Source of the DNA: Gimesia aquarii
GTDB taxonomy: Bacteria; Planctomycetota; Planctomycetia; Planctomycetales; Planctomycetaceae
Assembly: GCF_007748175.1 (NCBI RefSeq)
Contig: NZ_CP037422.1
Span: forward strand, 1,280,528 to 1,344,527
Direction of reading: 5' to 3'
DNA: 64,000 nt
This document shows, in pieces, positions 16,408 to 25,212 of the stretch; position 1 is the stretch's first letter, and every line of letters begins with the position of its first letter. A model generated the notes under the pieces. That model saw nothing but the letters and a program-made list of their open reading frames with translations, was not told the origin of the DNA and did no database searches. The position numbers and the translations under genes are program-made.

Positions 16408-16444
16408 TTGACAACTATATTGTCAACATGACAATATAGTTGTC
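16408..16444 (+). promoter_or_regulatory. Perfect 16-bp inverted repeat abutting a MarR start codon
   Basis: GACAACTATATTGTCA (16410-16425), a 3-nt spacer, and its exact reverse complement (16429-16444) end directly before the ATG at 16445. The first arm also contains its own dyad, TTGACAA-N5-TTGTCAA (16408-16426), and TTGACA (16408-16413) can act as -35 with CAATAT (16432-16437) as -10. The predicted transcript would then begin at or next to the ATG, with no ribosome site visible. Confidence 0.75.
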
Positions 16445-16882
16445 ATGAATCAGAAAAAACCATCCATTGAAAATTTGATCGACGAGACCGTCCTGCTGTT
16501 TCACCGTTTACGAGTGGTTGCCAATGAGCTTCACGGGGGAGGCGAACTCGCTGCCGGAAAGCGGGGGGTATTAAAAGGGCTGTATGAAAATGGTCCACAA
16601 ACAGTTCCCCAGATGGCGCGTGCGCGTCCGGTCTCGCGCCAACACATTCAGAGCCTCGTGAACCCACTCGTGGAGGAAGGATATGTTGAATTCATCGACA
16701 ACCCGCATCACAGGCGCTCCAAACTTGTTCAACTGACTGGCACCGGACGCGTCTTTGTCGAAAAGATGCAGTTGAGAGAAGCTGAAGTCTTTCAAACTCT
16801 GTCCGCAAAGTTTTCAGAATCCAGGCTCACACAGGCCACACGCACACTGCGGTCGGTTCGAGAGTGCTTTGAAAAGGAATGA
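16445..16882 (+). CDS. MarR-family regulator, probably leaderless
   Basis: A 145-residue MarR protein (GKRGVLKGLYENGPQTVPQMA, then VSRQHIQSLVNPLVEEGYVEF, with wing DNPHHRRSKLVQLT). It diverges from the other MarR gene and is followed 16 bp later by a methyltransferase gene. Its start codon touches a perfect inverted repeat, a likely autoregulatory site. Ligand unknown. Confidence 0.88.
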   Translation: MNQKKPSIENLIDETVLLFHRLRVVANELHGGGELAAGKRGVLKGLYENGPQTVPQMARARPVSRQHIQSLVNPLVEEGYVEFIDNPHHRRSKLVQLTGTGRVFVEKMQLREAEVFQTLSAKFSESRLTQATRTLRSVRECFEKE

Positions 16883-16898
16883 ATCAGGGAAACACATC

Positions 16899-17549
16899 AT
16901 GACGGCAAGTTCATCTGAATCGCATCTCATCAGTGTCTGCAAGTCTCACGGTCTGGCACGACAGTTTGGACATCCTACAGGATTTCTGGGATCGTTAGTT
17001 GGTCGGCTCATGGCGACTAAGAATCGATCCATGAATCAGGCAGTCGTTGAATTACTTGATGTTCAACCGAATGAAACCGTACTGGAGATCGGATTTGGCC
17101 CCGGTACAGCCATTCAAGAGCTTATTAAGACAACGAAGGCCACACGGATTGCGGGCGTTGATCCTTCCGTACTGATGTTATCACAGGCATCCCGCCGCAA
17201 TCGACGTGGGATTCAAACAGGTCAGGTCGATCTTCAGTTGGGATCAGCCTCACAAATACCATTTGATGAGGAAACATTCGACAAAGTGTTTGCTGTGAAT
17301 AGTTTTCACCACTGGTCAGATCCAATAGGGGGACTCAACGAAGTCCACCGCGTTTTGAAAATGAACGGACAACTATTAATTGGTTTGCGTACCGCTCTAC
17401 CACAAAAGCGGCTGTTTTCTGCTCCCGGCTTCACTGAGCAGCACATTGAACAGGCCAAACAACGTTTGCAAACTGCGGGTTTTTCTGAAATCAGACGAGT
17501 CGAACGGGAAGCCGGCAGAAAAATAGTTTGTTTGATTTCGAAGAAATAA
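16899..17549 (+). CDS. Class I SAM-dependent methyltransferase
   Basis: A 216-residue protein starting at ATG 16899, 16 bp after the MarR gene. Motif I is VLEIGFGPGTAI, the acidic loop is IAGVDPSVLM, and later motifs are GSASQIPFDEETFDKVFAVNSFHHW and HRVLKMNGQLLIGL, all of the UbiE/Methyltransf_11 type. Short compared with UbiE; substrate is probably a small molecule. Likely co-transcribed with the MarR regulator and derepressed by the same signal. An in-frame TTG upstream would overlap MarR and is less likely. Confidence 0.88.
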   Translation: MTASSSESHLISVCKSHGLARQFGHPTGFLGSLVGRLMATKNRSMNQAVVELLDVQPNETVLEIGFGPGTAIQELIKTTKATRIAGVDPSVLMLSQASRRNRRGIQTGQVDLQLGSASQIPFDEETFDKVFAVNSFHHWSDPIGGLNEVHRVLKMNGQLLIGLRTALPQKRLFSAPGFTEQHIEQAKQRLQTAGFSEIRRVEREAGRKIVCLISKK

Positions 17550-17865
17550 TTCTATTTTGCATCACACCTTGATTGTTCATTTAAGTACACAGCTTTACTT
17601 ACAAAGGTTTTGAAAACAGGACTAGTTAAAGAATGAAAATTCTAAATCATGATACAGATTTATTGTATTGATCTATCAAGCAAAACAACTTGTTTTAAGT
17701 GGCGAGGTTTGAATAAATATGAAATAACGAGAGGCGAAATTGAACAAAACTATGTGAATAACGTGTGCAGTATTTAAAGCTCTGGTTACAATATTCTTAT
17801 CATTCGTTTCTGTTAGTTCTCCAATATCATCTCAACTATTCCAAAGACCAAAGATCAGGCTTGCC
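17550..17865. other. AT-rich intergenic region before the sulfatase
   Basis: About 316 bp with long A/T-rich stretches and no convincing ORF, RNA or repeat. It must hold the sulfatase promoter, but I could not pick a clear hexamer pair. Confidence 0.5.
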
Positions 17866-19326
17866 ATGTTTATTCCTTTTTATTCAATGATTGACTCTAG
17901 TAGAATTACAAGTTCCATCAAATCACTCTTACTATTGCTCATTTCACTCTGTACTATGAATTCAATTCAGGCGGCTGACCAGCCCAATATCATTATCCTA
18001 TTGGCCGATGATCTTGGTTATGGTGAGCTGGGCTGTCAGGGAAATCCGCAGATTCCGACTCCCCACATCGATTCCATTGCTAATGAGGGAATTCGATTTA
18101 CGCGGGCCTACGTCACGGCACCGAATTGCAGTCCCTCTCGTGCCGGAATGCTGACGGGTAAGATCCCAACCCGCTTTGGATATGAATTCAATCCGATCGG
18201 TGCTCGTAACGAAGATCCCGGAACCGGTCTGCCTCCAAAGGAGCAAACCATAGCGGAACTTCTGCACGATCAAGGCTATACAACGGGTTTGATTGGGAAG
18301 TGGCATCTGGGAGGCGCGGCTGACTACCATCCGTTTCGTCATGGCTTTGATGAATTCTTTGGTTTCGTCCATGAGGGACATTATTTCGTTCCGCCTCCTT
18401 ATGAAGGTGTGACTACGATGTTGCGTCGTAAGACCATCCCCGGCGGAGGCAAGGGACGCTGGATCGGTAAGAATCTAATCTACTCAACGCATATGGGGCA
18501 CAATGAACCTGACTACGACGCCAATAACCCCATCATTCGCGGTGGGCAACCGGTGATTGAAAGGGAGTACTTAACCGATGCCTTCACACGCGAAGCGGTC
18601 AGTTTCATTGATCGTCACCGCGACAAACCCTTTTTTCTCTATCTCGCATATAATGCCGTTCACAGTCCGTTGCAAGGGAAGCTGAAAGACATGCAGCGTT
18701 TCCAGCACATTGAAGACATTCATCGGCGGATCTTTGCCGCCATGCTGGCGTCAATGGATGACAGTGTTGGCAAAATCCTTAAACAAGTGCATGAAGCACA
18801 ACTCGATCAAAAGACACTCGTTGTTTTTCTCAGTGACAATGGCGGCCCGACACGCGAACTCACTTCCAGCAATCTTCCGCTTCGCGGCGGTAAAGGGACG
18901 ATGTACGAAGGGGGATTGCGGGTTCCGTTTATGATGCGCTGGACGGGCACATTAAAGCCACGTCAGACGTTTCAGCGTCCTGTTAGCAGCATGGATCTCT
19001 TCAGTACTTCTGCAGTGCTTGCGGGAGCGAGTCTGCCCCGGGGGATCGACGGACGCGATTTAATGCCGTATCTCACCGGGGAGAAGACAGGGACACCTCA
19101 TGAAGAATTTTTCTGGCGGCAGGGGAATCGAACCGCATTGAGGTCTGGTGATTGGAAGCTCGTCAACATGCAGGGCAAAAGAAAAAAAGCGTCTTGGGAA
19201 TTGTATAATATTGCCAACGATCTGGCTGAGGAACACAACCTTGCCGCCCAGCATCCGGAAAAGCTTGATGCGTTGAAAGCACGATGGCAGGAAATGAACG
19301 GACAAATGCAGCCGTCCCTCTTTTAA
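17866..19326 (+). CDS. Secreted arylsulfatase-like sulfatase (type I, CSPSR)
   Basis: A 486-residue sulfatase with a signal peptide (LLLLLISLCTMNSIQAA). The N-terminal metal site is LADDLGYGELG; the maturation motif is Cys88-S-P-S-R (NCSPSRAGMLTGK), the formylglycine site. Further motifs are IGKWHLGG, FLYLAYNAVHSPL and FLSDNGG, with the closing GDWKLVN segment. It resembles the planctomycete arylsulfatase A-type enzymes used on sulfated algal polysaccharides. A second in-frame ATG at 17887 gives a shorter signal peptide and cannot be excluded. Sulfatase-maturing enzyme is not in this window. Confidence 0.93.
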   Translation: MFIPFYSMIDSSRITSSIKSLLLLLISLCTMNSIQAADQPNIIILLADDLGYGELGCQGNPQIPTPHIDSIANEGIRFTRAYVTAPNCSPSRAGMLTGKIPTRFGYEFNPIGARNEDPGTGLPPKEQTIAELLHDQGYTTGLIGKWHLGGAADYHPFRHGFDEFFGFVHEGHYFVPPPYEGVTTMLRRKTIPGGGKGRWIGKNLIYSTHMGHNEPDYDANNPIIRGGQPVIEREYLTDAFTREAVSFIDRHRDKPFFLYLAYNAVHSPLQGKLKDMQRFQHIEDIHRRIFAAMLASMDDSVGKILKQVHEAQLDQKTLVVFLSDNGGPTRELTSSNLPLRGGKGTMYEGGLRVPFMMRWTGTLKPRQTFQRPVSSMDLFSTSAVLAGASLPRGIDGRDLMPYLTGEKTGTPHEEFFWRQGNRTALRSGDWKLVNMQGKRKKASWELYNIANDLAEEHNLAAQHPEKLDALKARWQEMNGQMQPSLF

Positions 19327-19488
19327 GTGCAAACTGAATATCACATTTTGGCTCTGTTTCCTTAGAATATGAAGCCGAAACCTCTCTTTCAATTTCTTTT
19401 GCTTTTATGGTTGACTCTCCCCTTACTGGAGGCCGTATATTACCGTCAACTTTGTTTGCCACTGAATATTTCCAGATAGAAAGCCACT

Positions 19489-20295
19489 ATGTTTAGCATT
19501 GGAGAGTTCTCGAAGATTACCGGTCTGACAGTGAAAACACTACGTTTTTACCATGAACAGGGAGTCTTGGAACCATCGTATGTTGATGAGCAAACGGGCT
19601 ATCGTTATTACGCAGAGAGTAAAATCGAAACCGCCCGTGTCATCACACAATTACGAAAACTTGATTTCACACTGGCTGATATTTCTGGGATTTTAGGCAA
19701 TTATGAAGACGAAGCTGATATTCTTGACTACCTCAAACAGCAGAAGCAGAGAATATCAGAGAAAATGCGGGAATACCGGGCCATCAGCGGTTTTCTTGAT
19801 CAAATCATTATCAAAGAAAGGGAGGCAAGAGAGGCTATGAACAACGCAACATACGAAGTTGAGGAAAAATCAGTCGATTCCATTCTCATCGCTGGAATTC
19901 GGATGCGCGGCAAATACAGCGACTGTGCGTCAGGATTCGGAACGCTCGGCAGAAAATTCAATCGGCATATCTGCGGCGAACCATTCCTGTTGCATTACGA
20001 TACTGAGTTTAAAGAAGATGACGCAGATTTCGAGGCCTGCATGCCCATTCGGAAAGGTGCCAGTACAGATAACATCTCCGTCAGAGAATTAACGGGCGGT
20101 CGCTGTGTCTCTCTACTCCATAAGGGCCCGTATGATGATCTGGGCGATTCGTATGGAAAAATCCTGCGCTACGTGAAGGAAAAAGGATATGAAATTGAAG
20201 TTCCTACGCGTGAAATTTACCTCAAGGGGCCAGGTATGATTCTCAAAGGTAATCCAAAACAATATTTGACGGAAATTCAGATGCTCATCAAGTAA
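19489..20295 (+). CDS. MerR-family regulator with GyrI-like effector domain
   Basis: A 268-residue protein with an N-terminal MerR HTH (MFSIGEFSKITGLTVKTLRFYH, then TGYRYYAESKIETARVITQLR), a coiled linker (residues 75-115) and a C-terminal GyrI-like/BmrR-type domain (YEVEEKSVDSILIAGIRMRG, then GGRCVSLLHKGPYDDLGDSYG and YLKGPGMILKGNPKQYLTEI). Such proteins sense hydrophobic cations and activate efflux. No transporter is adjacent. Confidence 0.9.
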   Translation: MFSIGEFSKITGLTVKTLRFYHEQGVLEPSYVDEQTGYRYYAESKIETARVITQLRKLDFTLADISGILGNYEDEADILDYLKQQKQRISEKMREYRAISGFLDQIIIKEREAREAMNNATYEVEEKSVDSILIAGIRMRGKYSDCASGFGTLGRKFNRHICGEPFLLHYDTEFKEDDADFEACMPIRKGASTDNISVRELTGGRCVSLLHKGPYDDLGDSYGKILRYVKEKGYEIEVPTREIYLKGPGMILKGNPKQYLTEIQMLIK

Positions 20296-20352
20296 AAAAG
20301 ATAATCTGTCGTAAAGTTGTGATACAGTTTTGAGTCTTTTTTATAAGCGATA

Positions 20353-20378
20353 CACAAGACAAGCGACAATGTCTTGTG
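20353..20378 (+). terminator. Hairpin after the MerR gene
   Basis: CACAAGACA (20353-20361) and TGTCTTGTG (20370-20378) form a perfect 9-bp stem with an 8-nt loop. No T-run follows, so terminator function is likely but not certain. Confidence 0.5.
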
Positions 20379-20509
20379 AGTCACTGAGTGAAATTTCCGG
20401 TCAAAGGTGAGAAAAAATGTTGGAAACTTCAGAGGATTTCGATTACCATTTTCCGCATTGTGAAATTGGTAATGGTTCTCTGAAACACCAACTTGTCTGA
20501 GGAATGATA

Positions 20510-21262
20510 ATGGCTTTTGAAACCGAAAAACAAAGTTATGACCAGCATGGTTTTGCAGTCGTGCGACAGTTTCTTTCCGAATCTGAACTCAGTGAGTTGA
20601 CTGAGAATCTGGACCGTTATATTAGTGATGTGGTTCCTCAGCTTCCCGATGCCGATGCCTTCTATGTGGATCGCAGTCGCCCCGAGACACTCAAGCAGAT
20701 GCAGCATATGGGAGGGGACTCGTTCTTTAGCAATTATACAAAACATCAAAAATGGTGTGAGTTGGCGGAAGCCCTTGTCGGGGAACCCGCAAGCTGCGAA
20801 CAGCCGGAGTGGTTTAATAAACCACCCAATACGAACCATGTCACGCCACCGCACCAGGATAATTACTATTTTTGTCTGGTGCCATCGAATGTGGTAACCA
20901 TCTGGTTGGCACTGGACGAAGTCGATGCCGAGAACGGTTGCCTGCGATACGTCAAAGGCTCGCATCTGCACGGATATCGAAAGCATGCCAAATCGAAGAT
21001 CTTGGGATTTTCACAGGGAATCGTTGATTACTCTCCCGATGACTTCTCAAACGAAGCCGTCACGCGCCTGCAACCGGGAGATGCGATTGCCCATCACGGA
21101 ATGACCATTCACCGTGCCGATGCAAATATGTCTGAAACACGACATCGCCGTTCGTTTGCCATGGTTTTCAAAGGAGTTTCCTGCCAGCGTGATGAGGTCG
21201 CTTATGCACGGTATCTGGCAATGGCACAGGAACAACATCAGGCTGAAGGTTTGAACGTTTGA
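20510..21262 (+). CDS. Phytanoyl-CoA dioxygenase (PhyH) family Fe/2-oxoglutarate oxygenase
   Basis: A 250-residue protein starting at ATG 20510, 7 nt after GAGG. The facial triad is visible: His115-x-Asp117 (PPHQDNYYF) and His201 (GMTIHRADAN), with Arg214 (RRSF) as 2-oxoglutarate anchor. N-terminal DQHGFAVVRQFLSESELSEL and WLALDEVDAENGCLRYVKGSH are typical. It oxidises an unactivated carbon of a small molecule or lipid. Stands alone, followed by a strong hairpin shared with the convergent LRR gene. Confidence 0.9.
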   Translation: MAFETEKQSYDQHGFAVVRQFLSESELSELTENLDRYISDVVPQLPDADAFYVDRSRPETLKQMQHMGGDSFFSNYTKHQKWCELAEALVGEPASCEQPEWFNKPPNTNHVTPPHQDNYYFCLVPSNVVTIWLALDEVDAENGCLRYVKGSHLHGYRKHAKSKILGFSQGIVDYSPDDFSNEAVTRLQPGDAIAHHGMTIHRADANMSETRHRRSFAMVFKGVSCQRDEVAYARYLAMAQEQHQAEGLNV

Positions 21263-21285
21263 TCGATTTGAATTAGTTATAGGTT

Positions 21286-21320
21286 GTCCTTTGCCACGGT
21301 GGGTTTCCGTGGCAAAGGAC
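21286..21320. terminator. Strong bidirectional hairpin
   Basis: GTCCTTTGCCACGG (21286-21299) pairs perfectly with CCGTGGCAAAGGAC (21307-21320), a 14-bp stem with a 7-nt loop, between convergent genes. No clear T-run on either strand, but stem strength and position fit a shared terminator. Confidence 0.65.
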
Positions 21321-21393
21321 CTTGGCAAAGCTTGTGTGAGACCTATTGAAGCAGTAGTCATACACCGCCAGATAATGATGCCACTCTATCTTT

Positions 21394-23058
21394 TCAAGGT
21401 GATGGGGCAACATGATTGTATTCAATCCGACATTTTGGTAATGACTTCTTGAGATATTCTACCCCTGCAGCGGTCACTTGTGTGTCTCTCAGATCAAGAC
21501 GATGCAATTTTTTGAGCCCTCGCAGATGAATTAATCCCGCATCGCTCACTTTGGTACCTGCGAGGCTGAGAGTCCAAAGATTCACATGTTCCTTCAGATA
21601 GACCAAACCAGCATCGTCAACCTGACTACCCCCCAGATAAAGCCCGTGCAGTTCCGGGTGCTCTTTTAGATAGATCAATCCAGGCCCCTTAATCTGGGAG
21701 TTGTATAGTTTAAGCCACCTCAGCTTGGTCAGTCTTTTCAGAGAAGCTAACCCGGCGTCAGTCACGTTAGTAAAATCGGATTCCAGCTCCTCGAGTTTTG
21801 TTAATTCTTTGAGATGACTCAGACCTGTATCGCTTATCTGGATTCCATCGAGTTCGAGAATCTTTAAATTAGTGAGCCCTTTCAAGTGAATCAGTCCCGC
21901 ATTGCTTATTTGTGTTTCACTAAGATTGAGTCTTGCGAGATTCGTGAATTCTTTCAGAACGATCAAGCCTGTGTCGCTTACTTGTGTTTTCCCTAGATCG
22001 AGTTTTACAAGTTTTGTAAATCTTTTTAAGTGACTAACCCCTGTGTCACTCACATGTGTTTCATTGAGCTCAAGCTCTACGAGATTCGTGAGCTCTTTCA
22101 GGTGGACCAGGCCTACATCACTTACTTGTGTATTGCTTAAATCGAGTGATGTCAGATTTGTTAAACCCGAGAGATGAATCAACCCGGCATCAGTTATCTG
22201 GCTGCTATGGAGATAAAGAGAGCTGAGATTCGAAAGTTCTTTTAAATTAGAGACCCCGACATCAGTTACATTTTTGAAATCAAGATCGATATGTTCGAGA
22301 CTTGTGAGCCCCGTCAGATGACTCAAACCTGAATCGCTCACTTCAAGCTCATAAAATGTGAGTTCCTTCAGATTAGTAAGTCCTTTCAGGTGTACTAAAC
22401 CGGCGTCGTTAATCGCCTGTGTACCGGTTAAGTCAAGCCATTCCAGCTTCTTCAGTCTGCTCAAATGTTGTAATCCGATCCCACTGACTTGAGTATAGCT
22501 GAGATGGAGTTCTTGTAGGTTTGTGAGCCCTTGTAAGTGAACTAAACCGGCATCGCTCACTTGAGTTTCGCTGAGATCAAGTTCTTTTAAGTTTGTGAGT
22601 TCTCTCAAGTAAATCAAACCGGCATCGCCCACGTGGACACCCCAGAGATCAAGAGATTTTAATTTGATCAGTTCTTTGATGTGAATCAGATCTGCATCAC
22701 TGATTTTTGATTCTTCGTGGATAGAAAGTTCTTCTAAATCTTTAAAGTCACTTAATACGTCAAGACCTTGATTGAACTCACACCCAACATCTATGACCGT
22801 TTCAAAGGGAAGTAGTCGATCCCCTAAGTTATTGTAAAGCCATGACTGCCAATTTGCTGGAAGGGATTCCAAAAGTAATCCGGGTTTCGTCCCAAAATAA
22901 GATGGATTAAGTGATTGCACTTTTTGAATCGCTCGGCCATTTTGTATAACAGGCACAACGATGCCGACGAACAAAATGAGCATCATCAGCACACCTGCTC
23001 TCCAGATCCACCGGAACCAGGCAAACCATCTTTGTTTGTTTGCTGTTTGTTCTGCCAT
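21394..23058 (-). CDS. Membrane-anchored leucine-rich-repeat protein
   Basis: A 554-residue protein starting at ATG 23058. A transmembrane helix (about residues 22-43, AGVLMMLILFVGIVVPVI) is followed by about 17 repeats of 24 residues with the pattern L-T-N-L-x-x-L-D-L-S-x-T-Q-[IV]-S-D-A-G-L-x-x-L-K (for example LVHLQGLTNLQELHLSYTQV). This is the planctomycete-type LRR with ribonuclease-inhibitor-like coils. The LRR face is probably a protein-binding surface in the periplasm. An in-frame extension upstream to 23133 is possible but less likely. Confidence 0.85.
   Translation of the reverse strand: MAEQTANKQRWFAWFRWIWRAGVLMMLILFVGIVVPVIQNGRAIQKVQSLNPSYFGTKPGLLLESLPANWQSWLYNNLGDRLLPFETVIDVGCEFNQGLDVLSDFKDLEELSIHEESKISDADLIHIKELIKLKSLDLWGVHVGDAGLIYLRELTNLKELDLSETQVSDAGLVHLQGLTNLQELHLSYTQVSGIGLQHLSRLKKLEWLDLTGTQAINDAGLVHLKGLTNLKELTFYELEVSDSGLSHLTGLTSLEHIDLDFKNVTDVGVSNLKELSNLSSLYLHSSQITDAGLIHLSGLTNLTSLDLSNTQVSDVGLVHLKELTNLVELELNETHVSDTGVSHLKRFTKLVKLDLGKTQVSDTGLIVLKEFTNLARLNLSETQISNAGLIHLKGLTNLKILELDGIQISDTGLSHLKELTKLEELESDFTNVTDAGLASLKRLTKLRWLKLYNSQIKGPGLIYLKEHPELHGLYLGGSQVDDAGLVYLKEHVNLWTLSLAGTKVSDAGLIHLRGLKKLHRLDLRDTQVTAAGVEYLKKSLPKCRIEYNHVAPSP
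21460..22740 (-). repeat. Tandem leucine-rich-repeat-encoding units
   Basis: About seventeen consecutive units of 72 bp within the LRR gene, each with conserved blocks encoding SDAGLxHLK and TNLxxLDL. Several adjacent units keep near-identical words, which could allow expansion or contraction by recombination. Confidence 0.7.
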
Positions 23059-23181
23059 TACATCTCTTAAAAAGAGCACAGATAAAGTATGAGAGCAAAC
23101 CTTCTTGCTGGGAACATAGAAAATGTAATTCAATCATAAAGCAAAGCATTTGAGATTCAAATGTAAAACTTGAAAGTTGGC

Positions 23182-23880
23182 TTATGCCAGATCAAACAGC
23201 ATGATCTCAGCATCTTTGGTCGCTTGAATTATGAGTATACTTTCTTCACTCACGGCAGCACCGTCGCTTGTTTCGAGGTTCTCACCATTGAGTAAGACTG
23301 TGCCTCGTAAGACCTGTAACCAGGCATGGCGGCCTTGCTCCAGTTCGTGAATTACTTTTGCTTGCTCATCGATTTGTGAGAGAAAGATTCGTGTATCCTG
23401 ATGAATGTGTAACGATCCCTCGGCTGCTTCTGGTGAAGCGACAAGTCGCAATTGGTTGTGCATTTCATTGTCTGGAAATCGTTTCTGTTCGTAGCTGGGT
23501 TCGATGCCTTTACTCTGTGGTAGGATCCAGATCTGATACAGGTGCACGGGATCCGTTTCAGACGGATTGAATTCACTATGCGTGATACCGGTACCAGCAG
23601 ACATCCGCTGGAATTCGCCCGCCCGCAATATCTCGCCGTTTCCCATCGAATCCTTATGTTCTAATGCCCCTTCCAGCACGTAAGTTACAATTTCCATATC
23701 ATGATGCGGGTGCGTTCCAAAACCTTGCCCTTGCTGCACCCAGTCTTCATTCATGACGCGGAGCGAACGAAATCCCATGTGCTCTGGATCTCGATAGGTA
23801 GAAAACGAAAACGTGTGATATGTCTTGAGCCAGCCATGATTGGCGTGGCCTCGTTCTGCCGCTTTGCGAACTTTGATCAT
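23182..23880 (-). CDS. Pirin-family protein (YhhW/quercetinase-like bicupin)
   Basis: A 232-residue bicupin starting IKVRKAAERGHANHGWLKTY. Metal-ligand region: GFGTHPHHDMEIVTYVLEGALEHKDSMG, with the His and Glu ligands in place. The conserved segment RAGEFQRMSAGTGITHSEFN confirms the family. Some members have quercetin 2,3-dioxygenase activity; others act in redox or transcription. The ATG at 23880 is chosen because it matches the family N-terminus. The upstream 50 bp are strongly AT-rich (TATATTATATATAAATAA), probably the promoter. Confidence 0.93.
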   Translation of the reverse strand: MIKVRKAAERGHANHGWLKTYHTFSFSTYRDPEHMGFRSLRVMNEDWVQQGQGFGTHPHHDMEIVTYVLEGALEHKDSMGNGEILRAGEFQRMSAGTGITHSEFNPSETDPVHLYQIWILPQSKGIEPSYEQKRFPDNEMHNQLRLVASPEAAEGSLHIHQDTRIFLSQIDEQAKVIHELEQGRHAWLQVLRGTVLLNGENLETSDGAAVSEESILIIQATKDAEIMLFDLA

Positions 23881-24151
23881 CGTAGGTTCCTTTTTTAGGT
23901 TCACTCTGGAACAAAATTGAGTCATCATTTCCAGGCATGCAATTATATTATATATAAATAATTTATATGTCAACTAATTTATTTACTAGTAACTCGATAA
24001 GGGATTCTTAATCCTTTGTTGGACTGCAGTGTTCTAACAAACATTACGAACTTAAAACTCGCAGAACTGTCAGAGAAATATGCCATAGTGATTCGCAACA
24101 TGAGCTAACGTATGACACTCGAATTTGTCCCGCTATCACAGGAACGATTCA

Positions 24152-24901
24152 ATGATCGAACTACTCTGGAACGACCCCATCAGCGAAAATAAAATGGGGA
24201 AGTACATCAATTCTTTGCAACTCGAACCCCACCAAAGAGTACTCGATGTAGGCTGCGGGGCAGGTGAGATCTTGATTCGGCTTGCCGAACGGTATCAGAT
24301 CACGGGAGTTGGGATCGACACATCGTCGGATCATATCGCAGAGGCAAACAAACGTGCCAAAGGGCGAGTTCGCCCATCAAGCCTTACATTTACAGTATCT
24401 GACGCACAATCATTTCAAATTGCGCCGGAGTTATATGATCTCGTGATCTGTATGGGAGCCTCACACGCTTTCGGACTGGGAAAAGATGCTTATCAAAACG
24501 CGCTTTCTCAGATGCTTCCCATGGTCGTCCCCGGAGGCTTTCTATTGATTGCTGAAGGATACATGCGGCAACCGGCTTCGCAGGAGTATCGAAAATATTT
24601 GGGGGACAGTACTCCTGACGAGATGACTCATGCTGCAAATGTTGCCACGGGCAAAATGCTGGGATTGATTCCGTTTGCAGCCTGGACCAGCAGCAAAGAA
24701 GAATGGGATGATTTCGAATGGACTTACCAACGGGTTATCGAACGAAAAGCCCTTGCAGATCCGGAGAACGCCGGTGTTGTCCAAAAGCGAAACCAGAGGC
24801 GAAAGTGGATGGACGCTTATCTTGAGTGGGGTCGAGATACACTCGGTTATGGCATTTATCTGTTTAAAACTAGCAATGAACTGGAATCGGTTCCAACATG
24901 A
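24152..24901 (+). CDS. Class I SAM-dependent methyltransferase
   Basis: A 249-residue protein starting at ATG 24152 behind AGGAA. Motif I is VLDVGCGAGEILIRLAE, the acidic loop is GVGIDTSSDHIAEANK, then LTFTVSDAQSF, LYDLVICMGASHAFG and PGGFLLIAEGYM. The family resembles SAM methyltransferases of the cyclopropane/ubiquinone type, with a C-terminal extension rich in Trp and Arg (residues 190-245). Substrate unknown; no obvious operon partner. Confidence 0.87.
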   Translation: MIELLWNDPISENKMGKYINSLQLEPHQRVLDVGCGAGEILIRLAERYQITGVGIDTSSDHIAEANKRAKGRVRPSSLTFTVSDAQSFQIAPELYDLVICMGASHAFGLGKDAYQNALSQMLPMVVPGGFLLIAEGYMRQPASQEYRKYLGDSTPDEMTHAANVATGKMLGLIPFAAWTSSKEEWDDFEWTYQRVIERKALADPENAGVVQKRNQRRKWMDAYLEWGRDTLGYGIYLFKTSNELESVPT

Positions 24902-25101
24902 AACTTCAGCTTCGGTCTGCTGCTTTATGAATCACGAATATGATAGTGTCTCCTTACTTAAGTTCTTATCTCGATTGGTTTTGTACCCTCTTTTCTGGTT
25001 GTGCAAGCAGATTCAGTTCTAAGTGATAACATTCTATTCCAGCGTGGTAGTTTCTCCTGCAATTAAGGTTTAAAAATTTTTTTAAGTCTCCTTATTGGAT
25101 A

Positions 25102-25159
25102 TTGACATCTATTTTATGGATATATTATAGTCTTATCAAAATTGGATAATATTATCTAA
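25102..25159 (+). promoter_or_regulatory. Promoter with downstream palindrome before DUF3365 cytochrome
   Basis: TTGACA (25102-25107) and TATTAT (25123-25128) are 15 bp apart. About 13 bp after the -10 lies a near-perfect dyad, TTGGATAATATTATCTAA (25142-25159, one mismatched pair), in the right place for a repressor. No regulator for it is adjacent. Confidence 0.55.
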
Positions 25160-25212
25160 TTTTGTTTGTATGGAATTGAGAACCGTACTATCTCCTGAAA
25201 GGAAAAAAATCG

